Shown: positions 53,664-63,601, counted from the first letter of the stretch. The stretch: DNA of 64,000 bases from Janthinobacterium lividum (GCF_034424625.1 NZ_CP139976.1:5146001-5210000), one strand, 5' to 3'. Numbers and translations are program-made. The notes: generated from the letters alone by a model not told the origin.

Positions 53664-53751
53664 TTTGGAAGCGCAAGGAGTCTGGCCTTGCAAGGCCAGA
53701 CCGTTACGCAGGCGTGGAGCGGTGCTCCACGAAACCCCTGCTTCACCCCTG
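53652..53751 (+). ncRNA. Structured 100-bp repeat in zwf 3' UTR, unit 1 (candidate sRNA)
   Basis: Starts CCTGAAGACTAG, i.e. the last codons of zwf, and contains hairpin A (53680-53701: 9-bp stem, loop TGCA), spacer CGTTACGCA, hairpin B (53713-53731: CGTGGAGC-GGT-GCTCCACG) and an unpaired C-rich tail with CCCCTG twice. No T-run ends it, so it would be a processed product of the zwf-hexR transcript or act within it. Assignment as RNA rests on covariation with unit 2, not on a known family. Confidence 0.65.
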
Positions 53752-53851
53752 CCTGAAGACTAGTTTGGCAGCGCAAGGAGCCTGCCCATACATGGGCAGG
53801 CCGTTACGCAGACGCGGAGTGGTGCTCTGCGAAACCCCTGCTTCACCGCTT
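53752..53851 (+). ncRNA. Structured 100-bp repeat in zwf-hexR spacer, unit 2 (candidate sRNA)
   Basis: Exact 100-bp period to unit 1 with 15 differences. Hairpin A2 is 53780-53801 (stem GCCTGCCCA / TGGGCAGGC, loop TACA) and hairpin B2 is 53813-53831 (CGCGGAGT-GGT-GCTCTGCG). Eight of the differences form four compensatory base-pair changes and two others leave G-U pairs, so both folds are kept. A degenerate third unit start (CCCGAAAAC) follows at 53852 just before hexR. Confidence 0.65.
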
Positions 53852-53874
53852 CCCGAAAACAGAAGACAAATTTA

Positions 53875-54729
53875 ATGCTGCTTGACTCCATCCGCACACA
53901 GCTCGATTCGCTCTCCAAGTCGGAGAAGAAGGTCGCGCTAGCCGTGCTTGACCAGCCTAACCAGACGGTTAGCCAGAACATCACGGCGCTGGCGAAAAGC
54001 GCGCAGGTATCGGAACCGACCGTGGTGCGCTTTTGCCGCACCCTGGGTTATGACGGCTGGCATGAATTCAAGCTGAAGCTGGCGCAGGGCCTGGCCCTGG
54101 CCATGCCGGGCGCAAACGAGCAGCCGGCGCAGGACGACCTGGCGGCCGACCTGGTAAATAAAATCTGCAGCCGTTCGATCAACACCCTGCTCGACCTGCG
54201 CAACAACCTGAACCCGGAAGCGATCCAGCGCGCGCTCGACATCCTGTCGCGCGCCAGCAAGATCGAATTCTATGGCCAGGGCACGTCGGGCATCGTGGCG
54301 GCCGACGCGCAGCACAAGTTCTTCCGCTCGGGCGTGCCGACGGTGGCCTACAGCGACCCGAACATCCACAGTATCGCGGCGGCCCTGCTGCGCGGCGGCG
54401 ACTGCCTGGTGGCCATCTCGCAGCGCGGCAACAGCCCCGCCCTGGTCCGCTCCGTGAAACTGGCGCGCCGCGGCGGCGCCGACGTCGTCGTGCTGGCCCC
54501 ATCGGGCACGCCGCTGGCCGACCTGGCGACCGTGCTGATCCCGATCGACCTGGTCTTCAACACCGACCCCTACACCCCGATTTCCGCCCGCCTGGCCTAC
54601 CTGGTCGTGATCGACGTGCTGGCCGTGGGCCTGGCCCTGCAACGGGGTCCGGAGTTCCGCAAGAAGATGCAGAATGCGCAGAAGGCGCTGCAGGAATTCG
54701 ACATGCAGTTCGATTCCTTCATCGGCTGA
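53875..54729 (+). CDS. hexR: HexR, RpiR-family transcriptional regulator of sugar metabolism
   Basis: Regulator of 284 residues. The N-terminal RpiR helix-turn-helix (LSKSEKKVALAVLDQPNQTVSQNITALAKSAQVSEPTVVRFCRTLGYDGWHEFKLKLA) binds DNA; the C-terminal SIS domain (KIEFYGQGTSGIVAADAQHKFFRSGVP, AISQRGNSPALVRSVK) binds a phosphosugar, KDPG in characterised HexR. HexR represses zwf, edd-eda and related genes; boxes for it are seen at zwf, edd and pgi here. Location after zwf makes it autoregulated. The message leader contains the structured repeats. Confidence 0.94.
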   Translation: MLLDSIRTQLDSLSKSEKKVALAVLDQPNQTVSQNITALAKSAQVSEPTVVRFCRTLGYDGWHEFKLKLAQGLALAMPGANEQPAQDDLAADLVNKICSRSINTLLDLRNNLNPEAIQRALDILSRASKIEFYGQGTSGIVAADAQHKFFRSGVPTVAYSDPNIHSIAAALLRGGDCLVAISQRGNSPALVRSVKLARRGGADVVVLAPSGTPLADLATVLIPIDLVFNTDPYTPISARLAYLVVIDVLAVGLALQRGPEFRKKMQNAQKALQEFDMQFDSFIG

Positions 54730-54909
54730 TTCCATGCCGGCGCCAGCCGGTTGCCCATCCGTCATTCCCTGTGAGGCTTGCGGGGAATGCCATAGAAGGG
54801 ATTTTCAATTTCTTGTCTGCAAAACTGCCCCCGGCGAAGGCGGTGTCACTTAGGGGAAATTTGCCAAACTCCGCCGGGCCGCACGGGTAGCTCAATGACT
54901 TAGCTTGAC

Positions 54910-57012
54910 TTACACCGTCTTCGCTTGCTCCATCGCATCGGCAGATCTGTGATGGGCCACCGCGATACCGCGCTGTTCCTTGTGCAAAACAGGTAGCATG
55001 CCCGCATACTGAGCGCCCGACGGCTTGAAGGTATCCGATCCCATGTAAATTGACCGAAAACGCAAGTAGCCACCTCCCAGGAGTCTGTTCTCGCGTCCGC
55101 CCTTGTCCGGCTCGATCGCATCCATTTCATTTTCAGTGCCTTTGACAGCTTTGTATCGCAGCAATTGCTCCTTTTCCTTATTGCTCAAGCTATAGGGATT
55201 GGGTTTACCAGGGTCGGCATTCGGTCCGTTCTCCCAGTCACGGGCTCGCTCTTCCTGAGCCACAAGCAATTCCAGCGCGTACCACAAGTCGGGAATGTCT
55301 TTCCCCAACGGCTTGAACCACGCGCGCGAGTCATGCACGAATTGTTCAAAAAAATTGTTTACTTCCGCGGGTGGTACTGGCTTGTCCCAAAATTCGGCGA
55401 TAGGTTCCCATTCAGGATTACGGGGCCGCCCTCTACTGCTGGTCGTGCGCTGATTGGCGCGCCATTTTTCAAAGCTCGCAACCTCTTCTTCCAGCTCCTT
55501 GTCCGCCATAGTGAGATCAGTAAAATCGAATTTCCCGCTTTTATAGCTTGTTGCCAGATTCTTGACATTCGGTAAATCTCCCATCTTGCCTAGCATTTTC
55601 TTGCGCCACTGTATGTACAGCATGTGCTGGAATTCCATGACCCTATGTAGCCGCAATGATGGCTCGGCGCCTTGCTGCGCATGGCAAAAGCCGATATACG
55701 CATTGAAAGTGGCTATTGTGCGCGGATCGATGCGAAAGGCCCGCTTCGTCGCTTCACTGGCCTCTTCCAGCTTCAGCGGCACCCCGGCTAGGCGGGCAGC
55801 CCGATACATCGTGGCCAACGTAATGCGCGACATCAAGTCGCCCCCGCTTGGATCTGTGCCGCGCCCTTGTTCTCGCGGCAAATAGCCGCCCCCGATGTCC
55901 GAATGAACGCCAGGAAAAACAATTTCCGTGCAATTAGGGGGAATATTGCCCAGGTGAGCAACGGAGTCCAAGGGAAAAGACCGGCGTACTTCATGCGCCG
56001 ACACCAGATGCAGGCACTTGCTTGGCCCCGGTGATGTGGGTATTCTGAGCGACACTTCGGCGTCGGCCCAGCCGCCATGTCCATCCACCATCCTGTTCGG
56101 GAGGGGCACTGAAGCCGCCAAGCCAACCGAAGCGACGGTATCGAACAGGCCCATAAAGTCGAAGGTCACCTCGATAGTGCCAATACTTAACTGGCGAGCC
56201 TTGACGCCCTTGCTAGCGGTCAGTTGCGCATCGAGCTTGCATAACCAGATGAACCAGTTGGCAAACGAGCGCGCTTCGGCCGCGCCACGCGAGAAACCGA
56301 ACATCGACACGAAGATATTGAGCACCTTGCCTTTATTGACGCTTTTCGCCGGCGCATCGGTTGGCACAAATGGCCGCAAATTGCCGTGCAACTTTTGCAG
56401 AGCCTGCGTGAAAGCGTTCACCAGCGCCTCTGAAGGCTGCACTTTGCTGGGCAAACTGAGCGTATTGAAGTCCTTTTTAAAGGACTTATCGTCCACCAGT
56501 GGAGCATCGGTATAATATCTGTGCACATTATTGAGTGCTTCCACCAATGCCCAGATGATGCGATTTTCTCCCTTGTAGGCAAAGGCCAGGCCACGCGCCC
56601 GGTCGCTGGTGAGAGCGCTAAATCCCTCTCCCGTATCACCAACCTCGTCGAAACGTGTTCCCACTCCGGGAACGTAGGTACGAAAGTAACTCTTGTGGTA
56701 TTTTGCATCCAAGTCCGGCCACGCCTCGCTGCCATGCGTATCTTTATCACCTGGAAATGCATGATACAGGCGCGCCACATTACTATGCGAATGAAAAGCC
56801 AGATCCCGTTTCATATTATTATTGGTGCCATCGAAGAAGAAACCGAAAAATAGATTCGCATCGCATGATGGGGGGAATCCTGGGGTGGGGCATTCCCTTT
56901 TCCTGACTAAATCACCTAATATTTTTAGTTCTGTCTCATCATCAAAAAACTTAGCTGAATCTGCTGGTTCATTTTTCTCAGCAGAATAAATAGTGGCCAA
57001 AAATGCAGTCAT
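54910..57012 (-). CDS. T6SS phospholipase effector, Tle1-type (DUF2235)
   Basis: Protein of 700 residues with an alpha/beta hydrolase of the DUF2235/Tle1 group: FFFDGTNNN near 58-66, nucleophile Ser241 in MFGFSRGAAEARSFANW, Asp291 in DFMGLFDTVAS and His370 in FPGVHSDIGGGY. Tle1 lipases (phospholipase A activity) are delivered by VgrG into the periplasm of rival cells. No signal peptide, as expected for a T6SS cargo. The first third is AT-richer than the surrounding chromosome, a sign of transfer. Its ATG overlaps the DUF3304 gene by 4 bp. A stretch of about 180 bp upstream of the terminus side (54730-54909) holds no gene. Confidence 0.87.
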   Translation of the reverse strand: MTAFLATIYSAEKNEPADSAKFFDDETELKILGDLVRKRECPTPGFPPSCDANLFFGFFFDGTNNNMKRDLAFHSHSNVARLYHAFPGDKDTHGSEAWPDLDAKYHKSYFRTYVPGVGTRFDEVGDTGEGFSALTSDRARGLAFAYKGENRIIWALVEALNNVHRYYTDAPLVDDKSFKKDFNTLSLPSKVQPSEALVNAFTQALQKLHGNLRPFVPTDAPAKSVNKGKVLNIFVSMFGFSRGAAEARSFANWFIWLCKLDAQLTASKGVKARQLSIGTIEVTFDFMGLFDTVASVGLAASVPLPNRMVDGHGGWADAEVSLRIPTSPGPSKCLHLVSAHEVRRSFPLDSVAHLGNIPPNCTEIVFPGVHSDIGGGYLPREQGRGTDPSGGDLMSRITLATMYRAARLAGVPLKLEEASEATKRAFRIDPRTIATFNAYIGFCHAQQGAEPSLRLHRVMEFQHMLYIQWRKKMLGKMGDLPNVKNLATSYKSGKFDFTDLTMADKELEEEVASFEKWRANQRTTSSRGRPRNPEWEPIAEFWDKPVPPAEVNNFFEQFVHDSRAWFKPLGKDIPDLWYALELLVAQEERARDWENGPNADPGKPNPYSLSNKEKEQLLRYKAVKGTENEMDAIEPDKGGRENRLLGGGYLRFRSIYMGSDTFKPSGAQYAGMLPVLHKEQRGIAVAHHRSADAMEQAKTV

Positions 57013-57632
57013 GGATGCATTCCCTCAAGGCTCTGGATGAGTTTCTTCTTATACTCAATTACATCCTTTAATTCATCAACTTCAGCAGCCGTCATCTTAT
57101 GACTATTACGCTCCAATCCTTTTTCCATTGTATCTAACCATTTTTTTTCCAATTCTATTTTTGCCTTACGACGCTCGTCCCGATACTCCTTCGTCGGCAC
57201 CGGATATCCCTTGATTTTCCCCGGCCACTCCGGCCGGCTCGGTCCGTAATGCGACGCCACAGCTCCCACGCTGCCATCTTCATAGACGATCAGCCAGATA
57301 TCACCGCCCCTCCCATCCGGATAAGGCGGAATGCTGACCGTCTCGCGATGAAAGGTCGGGTCCGGGGACAACTGATAGACCACCACCACCTTCAAATCCG
57401 CATGCCACTTTTCCGGCACGCTGAAACAGCATATCGATCCGCCCTGCCCATATGGACGGATCGAATCGCCACCGCCGCCGCTGTTGGTATTGCCCGGATT
57501 TTCAACCGCAATATAATTGACCTCGCGCGAAGAATAATTCAATGCCTGAATACTCGCGGCCATGGCGACGCCGGGTAAACATGCGGCCAGCAAGACACCT
57601 CGCCACAGCCACTGCCTGAACAAGATAATCAT
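57009..57632 (-). CDS. DUF3304-like periplasmic protein, candidate Tle1 immunity protein
   Basis: Protein of 207 residues. N-terminal signal peptide (LWRGVLLAACLPGVAMA, cut before ASIQALNYSS), a beta-rich domain with GQGGSICCFSVPEKWHADLKVVVVYQLSPDP and GGDIWLIVYEDGSVGAVASHYGPSRPEWPG, and a C-terminal coiled coil rich in Lys and Glu. This matches the DUF3304 family found next to Tle lipase effectors. Periplasmic location is where a delivered phospholipase must be blocked. ATG at 57632 has GGAG 8 bp upstream. Start and stop overlap both neighbours by 4 bp. Confidence 0.8.
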   Translation of the reverse strand: MIILFRQWLWRGVLLAACLPGVAMAASIQALNYSSREVNYIAVENPGNTNSGGGGDSIRPYGQGGSICCFSVPEKWHADLKVVVVYQLSPDPTFHRETVSIPPYPDGRGGDIWLIVYEDGSVGAVASHYGPSRPEWPGKIKGYPVPTKEYRDERRKAKIELEKKWLDTMEKGLERNSHKMTAAEVDELKDVIEYKKKLIQSLEGMHP

Positions 57633-58540
57633 GACTTTGTCTCCACTGATAAGGTCGGCACATCGACAGAGGATTGCTCTGCCATCCATCGTTCAAACAA
57701 TGAATCTGGCGTTTGTGCCCGGGCAGGTTCTGCGAGCCAGGACGCAAGTTGCGGCCGCGCTTGCAGACCTGGGTTTTCGAGGCCAAATATGCATACGTCC
57801 AATCGATCTGGCGGTGTTTCGAGCCGCGCATGATCGGCACAACCCAGCCAATATTCGACCAGGGCATGGGCCTGTTCTGCAGCATGGGGCTCTAACAAGC
57901 GAGGGCTGGTCGCGCGCACCTGGAACAGGATAGCGTCGCCTTCCGCCGCGCGCATCAGTTGAGCGCATTGCTGCTCGCTTAACGATATGCCAACCGCCGC
58001 CGGAAGCGCTTCTGCAGGCAAGATCAAATCACCCCAGTCACCGTTGCGCGTGACATATTGCCAATGGTGTGCCGGCCCGCAAAACTGGCCCAGTTGCTGC
58101 ACCGTCAAGGTCTTGAAAAGTTGCGGCAAAATGCGGGTATCGGCAAACGACAATGCCACCGTATGGTCTGCCGCATCGACGATGCACCATGGCGCCAAGC
58201 GGGCTGCCAGTTGATGCAGCGGCTCCGGCGTGACGATTAAGCTGAGCGCCGGATGACCATTGGTTTTCTCAAGCAGCCGTTCCCAAGTAAAGCGACCTGC
58301 ATCGCAAAACTCAACCAGCAGCGGAGAAACTGTCAACGTTTCTTCATCAGCACATGGCGTACCTGCAAACAACGCCTCATATCGCAGGTGCCGGGCACGC
58401 TTAAGCAATGGATAACACGACTCGTCAAAAACGCCATCGATCAGCGCATAAATATGCGCCTCGGGAAACTGACGTCGAAACGCCTGCAATCGCGTGTGCA
58501 ATGACACCTTCCAGTCAGAGGGAAACATATTGATACCCAC
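57629..58540 (-). CDS. DUF4123 domain protein, T6SS effector adaptor
   Basis: Adaptor/chaperone of 303 residues which loads an effector on its VgrG tip. IYALIDGVFDESCYPLLKRARHLRYEALFAGTPCADEETLTVSPLLVEF is the DUF4123 start, with the PLHQLAARLAPWCIVDAADHTVALSFADTRILPQL centre typical of the family. GTG at 58540 has GAGGAG about 10 bp upstream; ATG at 58528 is the alternative. It lies 33 bp after vgrG and overlaps the immunity candidate gene. Confidence 0.88.
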   Translation of the reverse strand: MGINMFPSDWKVSLHTRLQAFRRQFPEAHIYALIDGVFDESCYPLLKRARHLRYEALFAGTPCADEETLTVSPLLVEFCDAGRFTWERLLEKTNGHPALSLIVTPEPLHQLAARLAPWCIVDAADHTVALSFADTRILPQLFKTLTVQQLGQFCGPAHHWQYVTRNGDWGDLILPAEALPAAVGISLSEQQCAQLMRAAEGDAILFQVRATSPRLLEPHAAEQAHALVEYWLGCADHARLETPPDRLDVCIFGLENPGLQARPQLASWLAEPARAQTPDSLFERWMAEQSSVDVPTLSVETKS

Positions 58541-58573
58541 TTAGTCATGCTCCTCTAACGTTGTTTTGGCTAT

Positions 58574-61372
58574 TCACTCTTCCACCATGGAAAAAGGAGA
58601 ACCTGATTCGGCGGCGTTAAGCCTGCATCGTTTGCATATGGAACGAGAAAATCTGGGCAATGGATAAGCCAGCCGTGTCGGCCCGACAAAACTCTTCTTG
58701 CCTGCAAACACGGTGATCTTGCCAGGACACTGGATGGTGATGTTCCCGCCCTCGATGGTGATGTTGGCCCCGCCCGCCGTCGACAGGCGGATGCTTTTCG
58801 CCGCCGCCCAGTCGACATGCGCGTTGGCGCTAACGATATTGACCTCTTCGCGCGCCTGGACTTGGAGCAGGTCGGCCTGCGCCTGCGCGTCGATGATGCC
58901 CTGGGCGGCGATCAGCTGCACCCCGGCATCCCCCTCCCCGGCCTTGACGGCGCCGCCCAACATGCCGATGGCCTGGCCCGTGTGCAGGCGCCACTGGCCG
59001 CCGCTGCTCCATTGCGTGTCCTGCCCGCTCATCAGGACGACGCTCTCGCCATTGGCCAGTTGCAGGTCCTGCCCGGCGATCAGGCCCAGGTCAGCCTTGG
59101 CGGCAATCGCGATCAGCGAGTCCTTGGTGTGCGGCAATTGTTCGTGCATGCCCGCCACGCTGGCCTGCACGGCTTTCAGGGGCGCCGCCTGCTCGTCGAG
59201 TTCGCTGGCATTCGGTGCGGTGACGCCCACATGGCTGGCGTAGGCGACCGTTTCGTGCGTTTTGGCGGCAGCGCTGAAGGTGTCGCCCAGCATCACTGCC
59301 TGCTTCAATAGCGCGATGCCGCCGGCATTGTCGCCGGCAGGATCGCGCTGCGACGCGTCGTGCCCGAGCAGATAGCTGGTCACCAGCAAGCCTGCCTTGG
59401 CGCGCACCACGCCATACGCATCGGTGCGCAGCTCGGCGCCGGCGCCGCGCAGGCTGCCACGGTAATTGTCGGCACCGTGGATCAGATGCCCCAGGCTCAG
59501 CTCGCTGGCCGCATGGCTGCTTTTCAGCTGGATGCGTCCCTGCTGGTCGGTGTCGTCGAACAGCAGCTGGTTGTAACCGGCCATGCCGCCCGCCTTGCCG
59601 AACTCCTTGCTGCGGATGCCCCATTGCGCTGCTCCATTGCGGTGCGCCGCGCTGGCGCCTGCGGCGCCATGCCACAAGGGACTGTTGCCGCCCGCCAGAT
59701 TGCCCTGGCCCGCTACGGCGTGATCGTGGGCCGGCTGGAAAATACCAGCGTCGTTTTGATCGCGCGCAATACCGCCCGGCGTGGGTACGGTGCCGCCCTC
59801 ACCCTGTCCGTTGTACAGCGCGCCGATGATGACGGGCCGGTCGATATCGTTTTCCAGGAATTGCACCAGCACTTCCTGGCCGATGCGCGGCAGGAACTGG
59901 CTGCCCATGCCGCCGCCGGCCGCGCGCTGCGCCACGCGCACCCAGCAAGTCGCGCCAGTCTCCTGTTGCCAGTGGAAGCGGATGCGCACCCGGCCCAGCC
60001 TGTCGCAATAAATTTCATCGGCGCCGCTGGCCACGTCATTGCCATCGGCGCCGACGACGATGGCGCTCTGGCTGCCCAGGGCGGTCGGCGTGGCGTGCTG
60101 GCGCGCATCGTTGCTGTCATGCACCGGACGCCACGGGGTGCTTGCGGTGATCATCTCGATGCAGTTGGCGTAACCGCTGGTTTGCGCCTGGGCGATCGCG
60201 GCGGCGACATCGGGAAATCCTGCGCCCCACTCTGCCACGGTTTCTTCCAGCAATTCCGGTATCGGGCCGAACAGTTCCGCCAACCCCTCCAGGGCAGGCG
60301 CCGGCAGGTTGTTGACACCGATGCTGGCCACGCGCAGCACGACATATTCGGACGCGGCACCATCGGCCTGCGGTAACGGTCCCTGCGTCAGGGTAAAGCG
60401 CGTGCCGGCGCGCAGGGTGCGCACGGTCGAACGGGCCTGCCACAGCTGGGCGCGCGCCTCGTGGGCCTGCATCTGCAACTGGGCGTAGCGCTGCGCCTGG
60501 GCGGCGCTGGCGTACCAGTACTGGCCCGGTGTGTCGTAGCTTTCCAGCACCGGCGCGTTCTTGCCGCCAAGCGCGATGTTGGCCGGCACGCTGGCGGCCA
60601 CGGCCTTTTTCGCCTTGTAGTCATAGCTGAGCACGCTGCTCAGGCCCACCGGCAGGCTGCGCCGCGCGCTCAAGGCCTGCACGCTGTCGCCCGGCTCGCC
60701 GACGCGCGCGCCATGAAAGCGCAGCCCGCCCGCCTGCGCGCTGCTGGCGTCCTCGGGCGTGGCGCAGGGCTGGCTGCTATCGGCGAACAGGACCAGAGTG
60801 TGCGCCTCGAAGCGCCAGGCGATGCCCTCTTCCGTCAGCAGCCGGCGCACGAAATCGAAATCCGATTCGCGGTACTGGCAGCAATAGCTGCGTTCGCCCG
60901 CGTCCTGCATGAAAGATGCGACCTCGTCGCTCCAGCGCCACAGCGCATACGGCGCATACGCCTGCAATACCTCGTCGATGATGGCCGTCACGCTCCGATC
61001 TTGCCAGACGCGGCTGTTACGCACTTGCGTCAGCAGAAACAACCAAGGCGTGATGCGCAGCCGGTAGCGCGCCAGGCCGCCATTGCTGCCTAGCATGGCC
61101 GCTTCGCTGACATAGCCGGAAAAGTGCGTGCGCGTGCCGTCCGCCAGGCTGATATGCAGGCTGGCCGGCTGGCCCAGCAGGGACGCCAGCGCAACATGGG
61201 CGCTGGTGGACAAGGCGATGATGTCGCGCGCGCCGACCTCCTGCAGCCGTTCGTCAGCGGCAAAGGCTTCGACCAGCAAGCCGCTGTCCTGGCCATCGTC
61301 GCCGATAGCCAATGCATACAGGCGTGCCACGCCGTTGAAGGCGGCCACTGCGCTAACGATATCTTGTGTCAA
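58574..61372 (-). CDS. vgrG: T6SS tip protein VgrG with DUF2345 extension
   Basis: Spike protein of about 932 residues. The gp27-like part is at the N-terminus ([37 protein letters not shown]), the gp5-like OB fold and needle start at [23 protein letters not shown] and [31 protein letters not shown], and a DUF2345 helix follows ([22 protein letters not shown] to [19 protein letters not shown]). The short Cys-containing tail ([15 protein letters not shown]) likely binds the adaptor or PAAR. TTG at 61372 with GAAGAG upstream is my start choice; no ATG is close. No T6SS sheath or baseplate gene is in the window, so this is an orphan effector island. Confidence 0.9.
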   Translation of the reverse strand: MTQDIVSAVAAFNGVARLYALAIGDDGQDSGLLVEAFAADERLQEVGARDIIALSTSAHVALASLLGQPASLHISLADGTRTHFSGYVSEAAMLGSNGGLARYRLRITPWLFLLTQVRNSRVWQDRSVTAIIDEVLQAYAPYALWRWSDEVASFMQDAGERSYCCQYRESDFDFVRRLLTEEGIAWRFEAHTLVLFADSSQPCATPEDASSAQAGGLRFHGARVGEPGDSVQALSARRSLPVGLSSVLSYDYKAKKAVAASVPANIALGGKNAPVLESYDTPGQYWYASAAQAQRYAQLQMQAHEARAQLWQARSTVRTLRAGTRFTLTQGPLPQADGAASEYVVLRVASIGVNNLPAPALEGLAELFGPIPELLEETVAEWGAGFPDVAAAIAQAQTSGYANCIEMITASTPWRPVHDSNDARQHATPTALGSQSAIVVGADGNDVASGADEIYCDRLGRVRIRFHWQQETGATCWVRVAQRAAGGGMGSQFLPRIGQEVLVQFLENDIDRPVIIGALYNGQGEGGTVPTPGGIARDQNDAGIFQPAHDHAVAGQGNLAGGNSPLWHGAAGASAAHRNGAAQWGIRSKEFGKAGGMAGYNQLLFDDTDQQGRIQLKSSHAASELSLGHLIHGADNYRGSLRGAGAELRTDAYGVVRAKAGLLVTSYLLGHDASQRDPAGDNAGGIALLKQAVMLGDTFSAAAKTHETVAYASHVGVTAPNASELDEQAAPLKAVQASVAGMHEQLPHTKDSLIAIAAKADLGLIAGQDLQLANGESVVLMSGQDTQWSSGGQWRLHTGQAIGMLGGAVKAGEGDAGVQLIAAQGIIDAQAQADLLQVQAREEVNIVSANAHVDWAAAKSIRLSTAGGANITIEGGNITIQCPGKITVFAGKKSFVGPTRLAYPLPRFSRSICKRCRLNAAESGSPFSMVEE

Positions 61373-61579
61373 AAGATGCTCTTCATCTGGAGTGTGGCAT
61401 CGCACATTGCTTATCAAAACACTGTGCAAAATATACAAGTTCAGGTAATTATGCGCGAGTTCTCAAAAAAGCAAGATTCAATTGAGCAAGTAGTGCGCGG
61501 GGAAGACAATAGTCGATGCTTCATGCAAGGGATTCGGTACAATACCCCGGCAAGCCCATTCACTCTTTCCCGTGCAGCC

Positions 61580-62515
61580 ATGAACCAACTCGAACAACTG
61601 AAGCAATTTACTACCGTGGTGGCCGACACCGGCGACTTCCAATCGATCCAGGCTTACACGCCGCGCGATGCGACGACGAATCCGTCGCTGATCCTGAAGG
61701 CCGTGCAAAAGGATGAATACAAGCCGCTGCTGGAAAAGGCCGTGCGCGACCATCCGAACGCCTCCACCGCCGAAATCATCGACCGCCTGCTGATCGCGTT
61801 TGGCGTGGAAATCCTGCAAACCATCCCCGGCCGCGTCTCCACCGAAGTCGATGCGCGCCTGTCGTTCGACACGGAAGGTACTGTCGCCAAGGGCCGCGAC
61901 CTGATCGCCCTGTATTCGAACGCCGGCATTCCACGCGAGCGCGTGCTGATCAAGATCGCTTCCACCTGGGAAGGCATCCGCGCCGCCGCCACCCTGGAAA
62001 AGGAAGGCATCCGCTGCAACATGACCCTGCTGTTCTCGCTGGCCCAGGCCATCGCCTGCGCCGAAGCGGGCGCGCAGCTCATTTCTCCGTTCGTCGGCCG
62101 CATCTACGACTGGTACAAGAAATCGACGGGTATCGACTATGTGGGCGCGGAAGATCCGGGCGTGCAATCGGTCCGCCGCATCTACAACTACTACCGCAAG
62201 TTCGGCTACAAGACCGAGGTGATGGGCGCGAGCTTCCGCAACACGTCGCAAATCCTCGAACTGGCCGGCTGCGACCTGCTCACCATCAGCCCCGACCTGC
62301 TGCAAAAGCTGGCCGACAGCGATGCGCCGGTGGAGCGCAAGCTGAGCGCCGAAGCGGCGCCGTCGACCAACATCGTACAAATGTCGCTGAACGAGGAAGC
62401 CTTCCGCTTCATGATGAATGAGGACGCGATGGCGACGGAAAAACTGGCTGAAGGCATCCGCGCCTTCTGCGTCGATTCCGGCAAGCTGAAACAGATGATC
62501 TCGGCACTGCGCTAA
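61580..62515 (+). CDS. tal: Transaldolase
   Basis: Non-oxidative pentose phosphate enzyme, 311 residues, TalB type. [27 protein letters not shown] has the conserved Asp, [44 protein letters not shown] has the Schiff-base Lys in IKIASTW, and [16 protein letters not shown] and [12 protein letters not shown] follow. ATG at 61580 starts [20 protein letters not shown] (61482-61487) and GACAAT (61505-61510), 17 bp apart, may be its promoter. No HexR box was seen. Confidence 0.96.
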   Translation: MNQLEQLKQFTTVVADTGDFQSIQAYTPRDATTNPSLILKAVQKDEYKPLLEKAVRDHPNASTAEIIDRLLIAFGVEILQTIPGRVSTEVDARLSFDTEGTVAKGRDLIALYSNAGIPRERVLIKIASTWEGIRAAATLEKEGIRCNMTLLFSLAQAIACAEAGAQLISPFVGRIYDWYKKSTGIDYVGAEDPGVQSVRRIYNYYRKFGYKTEVMGASFRNTSQILELAGCDLLTISPDLLQKLADSDAPVERKLSAEAAPSTNIVQMSLNEEAFRFMMNEDAMATEKLAEGIRAFCVDSGKLKQMISALR

Positions 62516-62674
62516 GAGCCTATCCCGGTAGGGAGCGTCTTCTGCTGGCAGCACATCAGGAGCGCGGACAAGGCGTGAGGAGGACGCGTGGCGAGCCACG
62601 CGACGACGATCAACGCAGTCCCCGCTTCTGAGGCGCGCCAGCGGGGGATGTATTCATCTACCGGGATAGGCTCT
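62515..62674. mobile_element. MITE-like 160-bp element with 17-bp terminal inverted repeats
   Basis: Left end AGAGCCTATCCCGGTAG (62515-62531) is a perfect inverted copy of the right end CTACCGGGATAGGCTCT (62658-62674). The inside includes a second palindrome (CGTGGCGAGCCACG) and no frame with gene features. Flanks carry TA, compatible with a TA/CTA target duplication like IS5-type elements. It begins at the tal stop codon. Only one copy was seen. Confidence 0.7.
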
Positions 62675-62689
62675 AGGCACGACGTACAT

Positions 62690-62731
62690 AAAAAAAGCGG
62701 CGCCCGTGCAATGCACGGCGCCGCTTTTTTC
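62690..62731. terminator. Bidirectional Rho-independent terminator, tal / lipoprotein
   Basis: A-run, GCGGCGCC, a small bulge and loop around GTGCAATGCAC, GGCGCCGC and six T. It can terminate both the plus-strand tal message and the convergent lipoprotein gene. Confidence 0.9.
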
Positions 62732-62743
62732 ATGCCCGCGTGA

Positions 62744-63601
62744 TCAGGAACAGCGGAAGGTGGCCACGCCCTGGTAATTGGCGCCATTCGCCATGACCAC
62801 CTTGTAGCCGCCCGTGACGAGATAGGTTCCCGTGCCGCCGTCACCCAGCGCCAGCAGCATGCCCGAGCTGCCGCCCAGGAAGCCACCGCTGATGACCGTC
62901 ATGTCCGGCGTATTGATCGTGCCGGTGCCGCTGGCCTTGCCGGTGCTGCCGCCAGCCGTGGCATCGACCGTCATGGCCAGTGCGGCGCCCGCCGCGCCGA
63001 AGGACAAGGTGGCGCTGCCGCTGGCCGTGCCGAAATAGCCATCCTGCTGCACACTGCTGCCGCCCGTATAGCTGGGCGCCGTGAACTTGCCCGCATCGCA
63101 TTGGAAGGCGCCGGTGAAGGGCAAGGCCGCCACCGTGTTGTAGACGCTGTAATGGGCGCTGGCATTGTTGCCGCTCATGACCGTGCTGCCGCTGCTGCGC
63201 GTGATGGTGCCGGTGAACCAGCGCCCCTGCGCAAATGCTGCGTCGCCGCTGATGTCGCGCGTGATGGCGGGTGTGCCGCCGAAGCTGGCGCCCGATATCT
63301 CGCTCAGGGCGCCGGAACTGTCTTGCGCCACGCTGCCCAAGGTACCGTAGGCCTGATTGGCAACGGCCAGCAGCAGGTAGCGCGGGCTCAGTCCCTTCGC
63401 AAACGGCGCGCTGATGCTGCCCGTGTCGCTGCCGGAGGGCTGCGGGGTGACCGGTGTCACCGGGGCGACTGGATTGACTGGCTGGGCCGGATTCACGGCA
63501 ACCTGGGCATCGGAGGAGGAAGAGCCGCCGCCGCAGGCACTGAGGGTGGCAGCCAGCAAGACTGGCAGAACAAGGAAGGAAGCGCAGATTGGTTTTTTCA
63601 T
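62744..63601 (-). CDS. Lipoprotein of unknown function, Ser/Gly/Thr-rich
   Basis: Protein of 285 residues with a lipoprotein signal MKKPICASFLVLPVLLAATLSAC (cut before Cys23), so membrane-anchored. A low-complexity linker (VNPAQPVNPVAPVTPVTPQP) leads to a beta-rich domain with many Gly, Ser and Thr (GRWFTGTITRSSGSTVMSGN; GYFGTASGSATLSFGAAG), ending YQGVATFRC, with possibly one disulfide. It resembles lipid-binding or slipam-type beta barrels, but I do not recognise a family. Start at 63601 with AAGAGAT upstream. Confidence 0.8.
   Translation of the reverse strand: MKKPICASFLVLPVLLAATLSACGGGSSSSDAQVAVNPAQPVNPVAPVTPVTPQPSGSDTGSISAPFAKGLSPRYLLLAVANQAYGTLGSVAQDSSGALSEISGASFGGTPAITRDISGDAAFAQGRWFTGTITRSSGSTVMSGNNASAHYSVYNTVAALPFTGAFQCDAGKFTAPSYTGGSSVQQDGYFGTASGSATLSFGAAGAALAMTVDATAGGSTGKASGTGTINTPDMTVISGGFLGGSSGMLLALGDGGTGTYLVTGGYKVVMANGANYQGVATFRCS

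Noticed and set aside
53652..53851. Tandem repeats as CRISPR-like array
   Set aside because: Only two units without spacers; each unit is a structured RNA-like fold.
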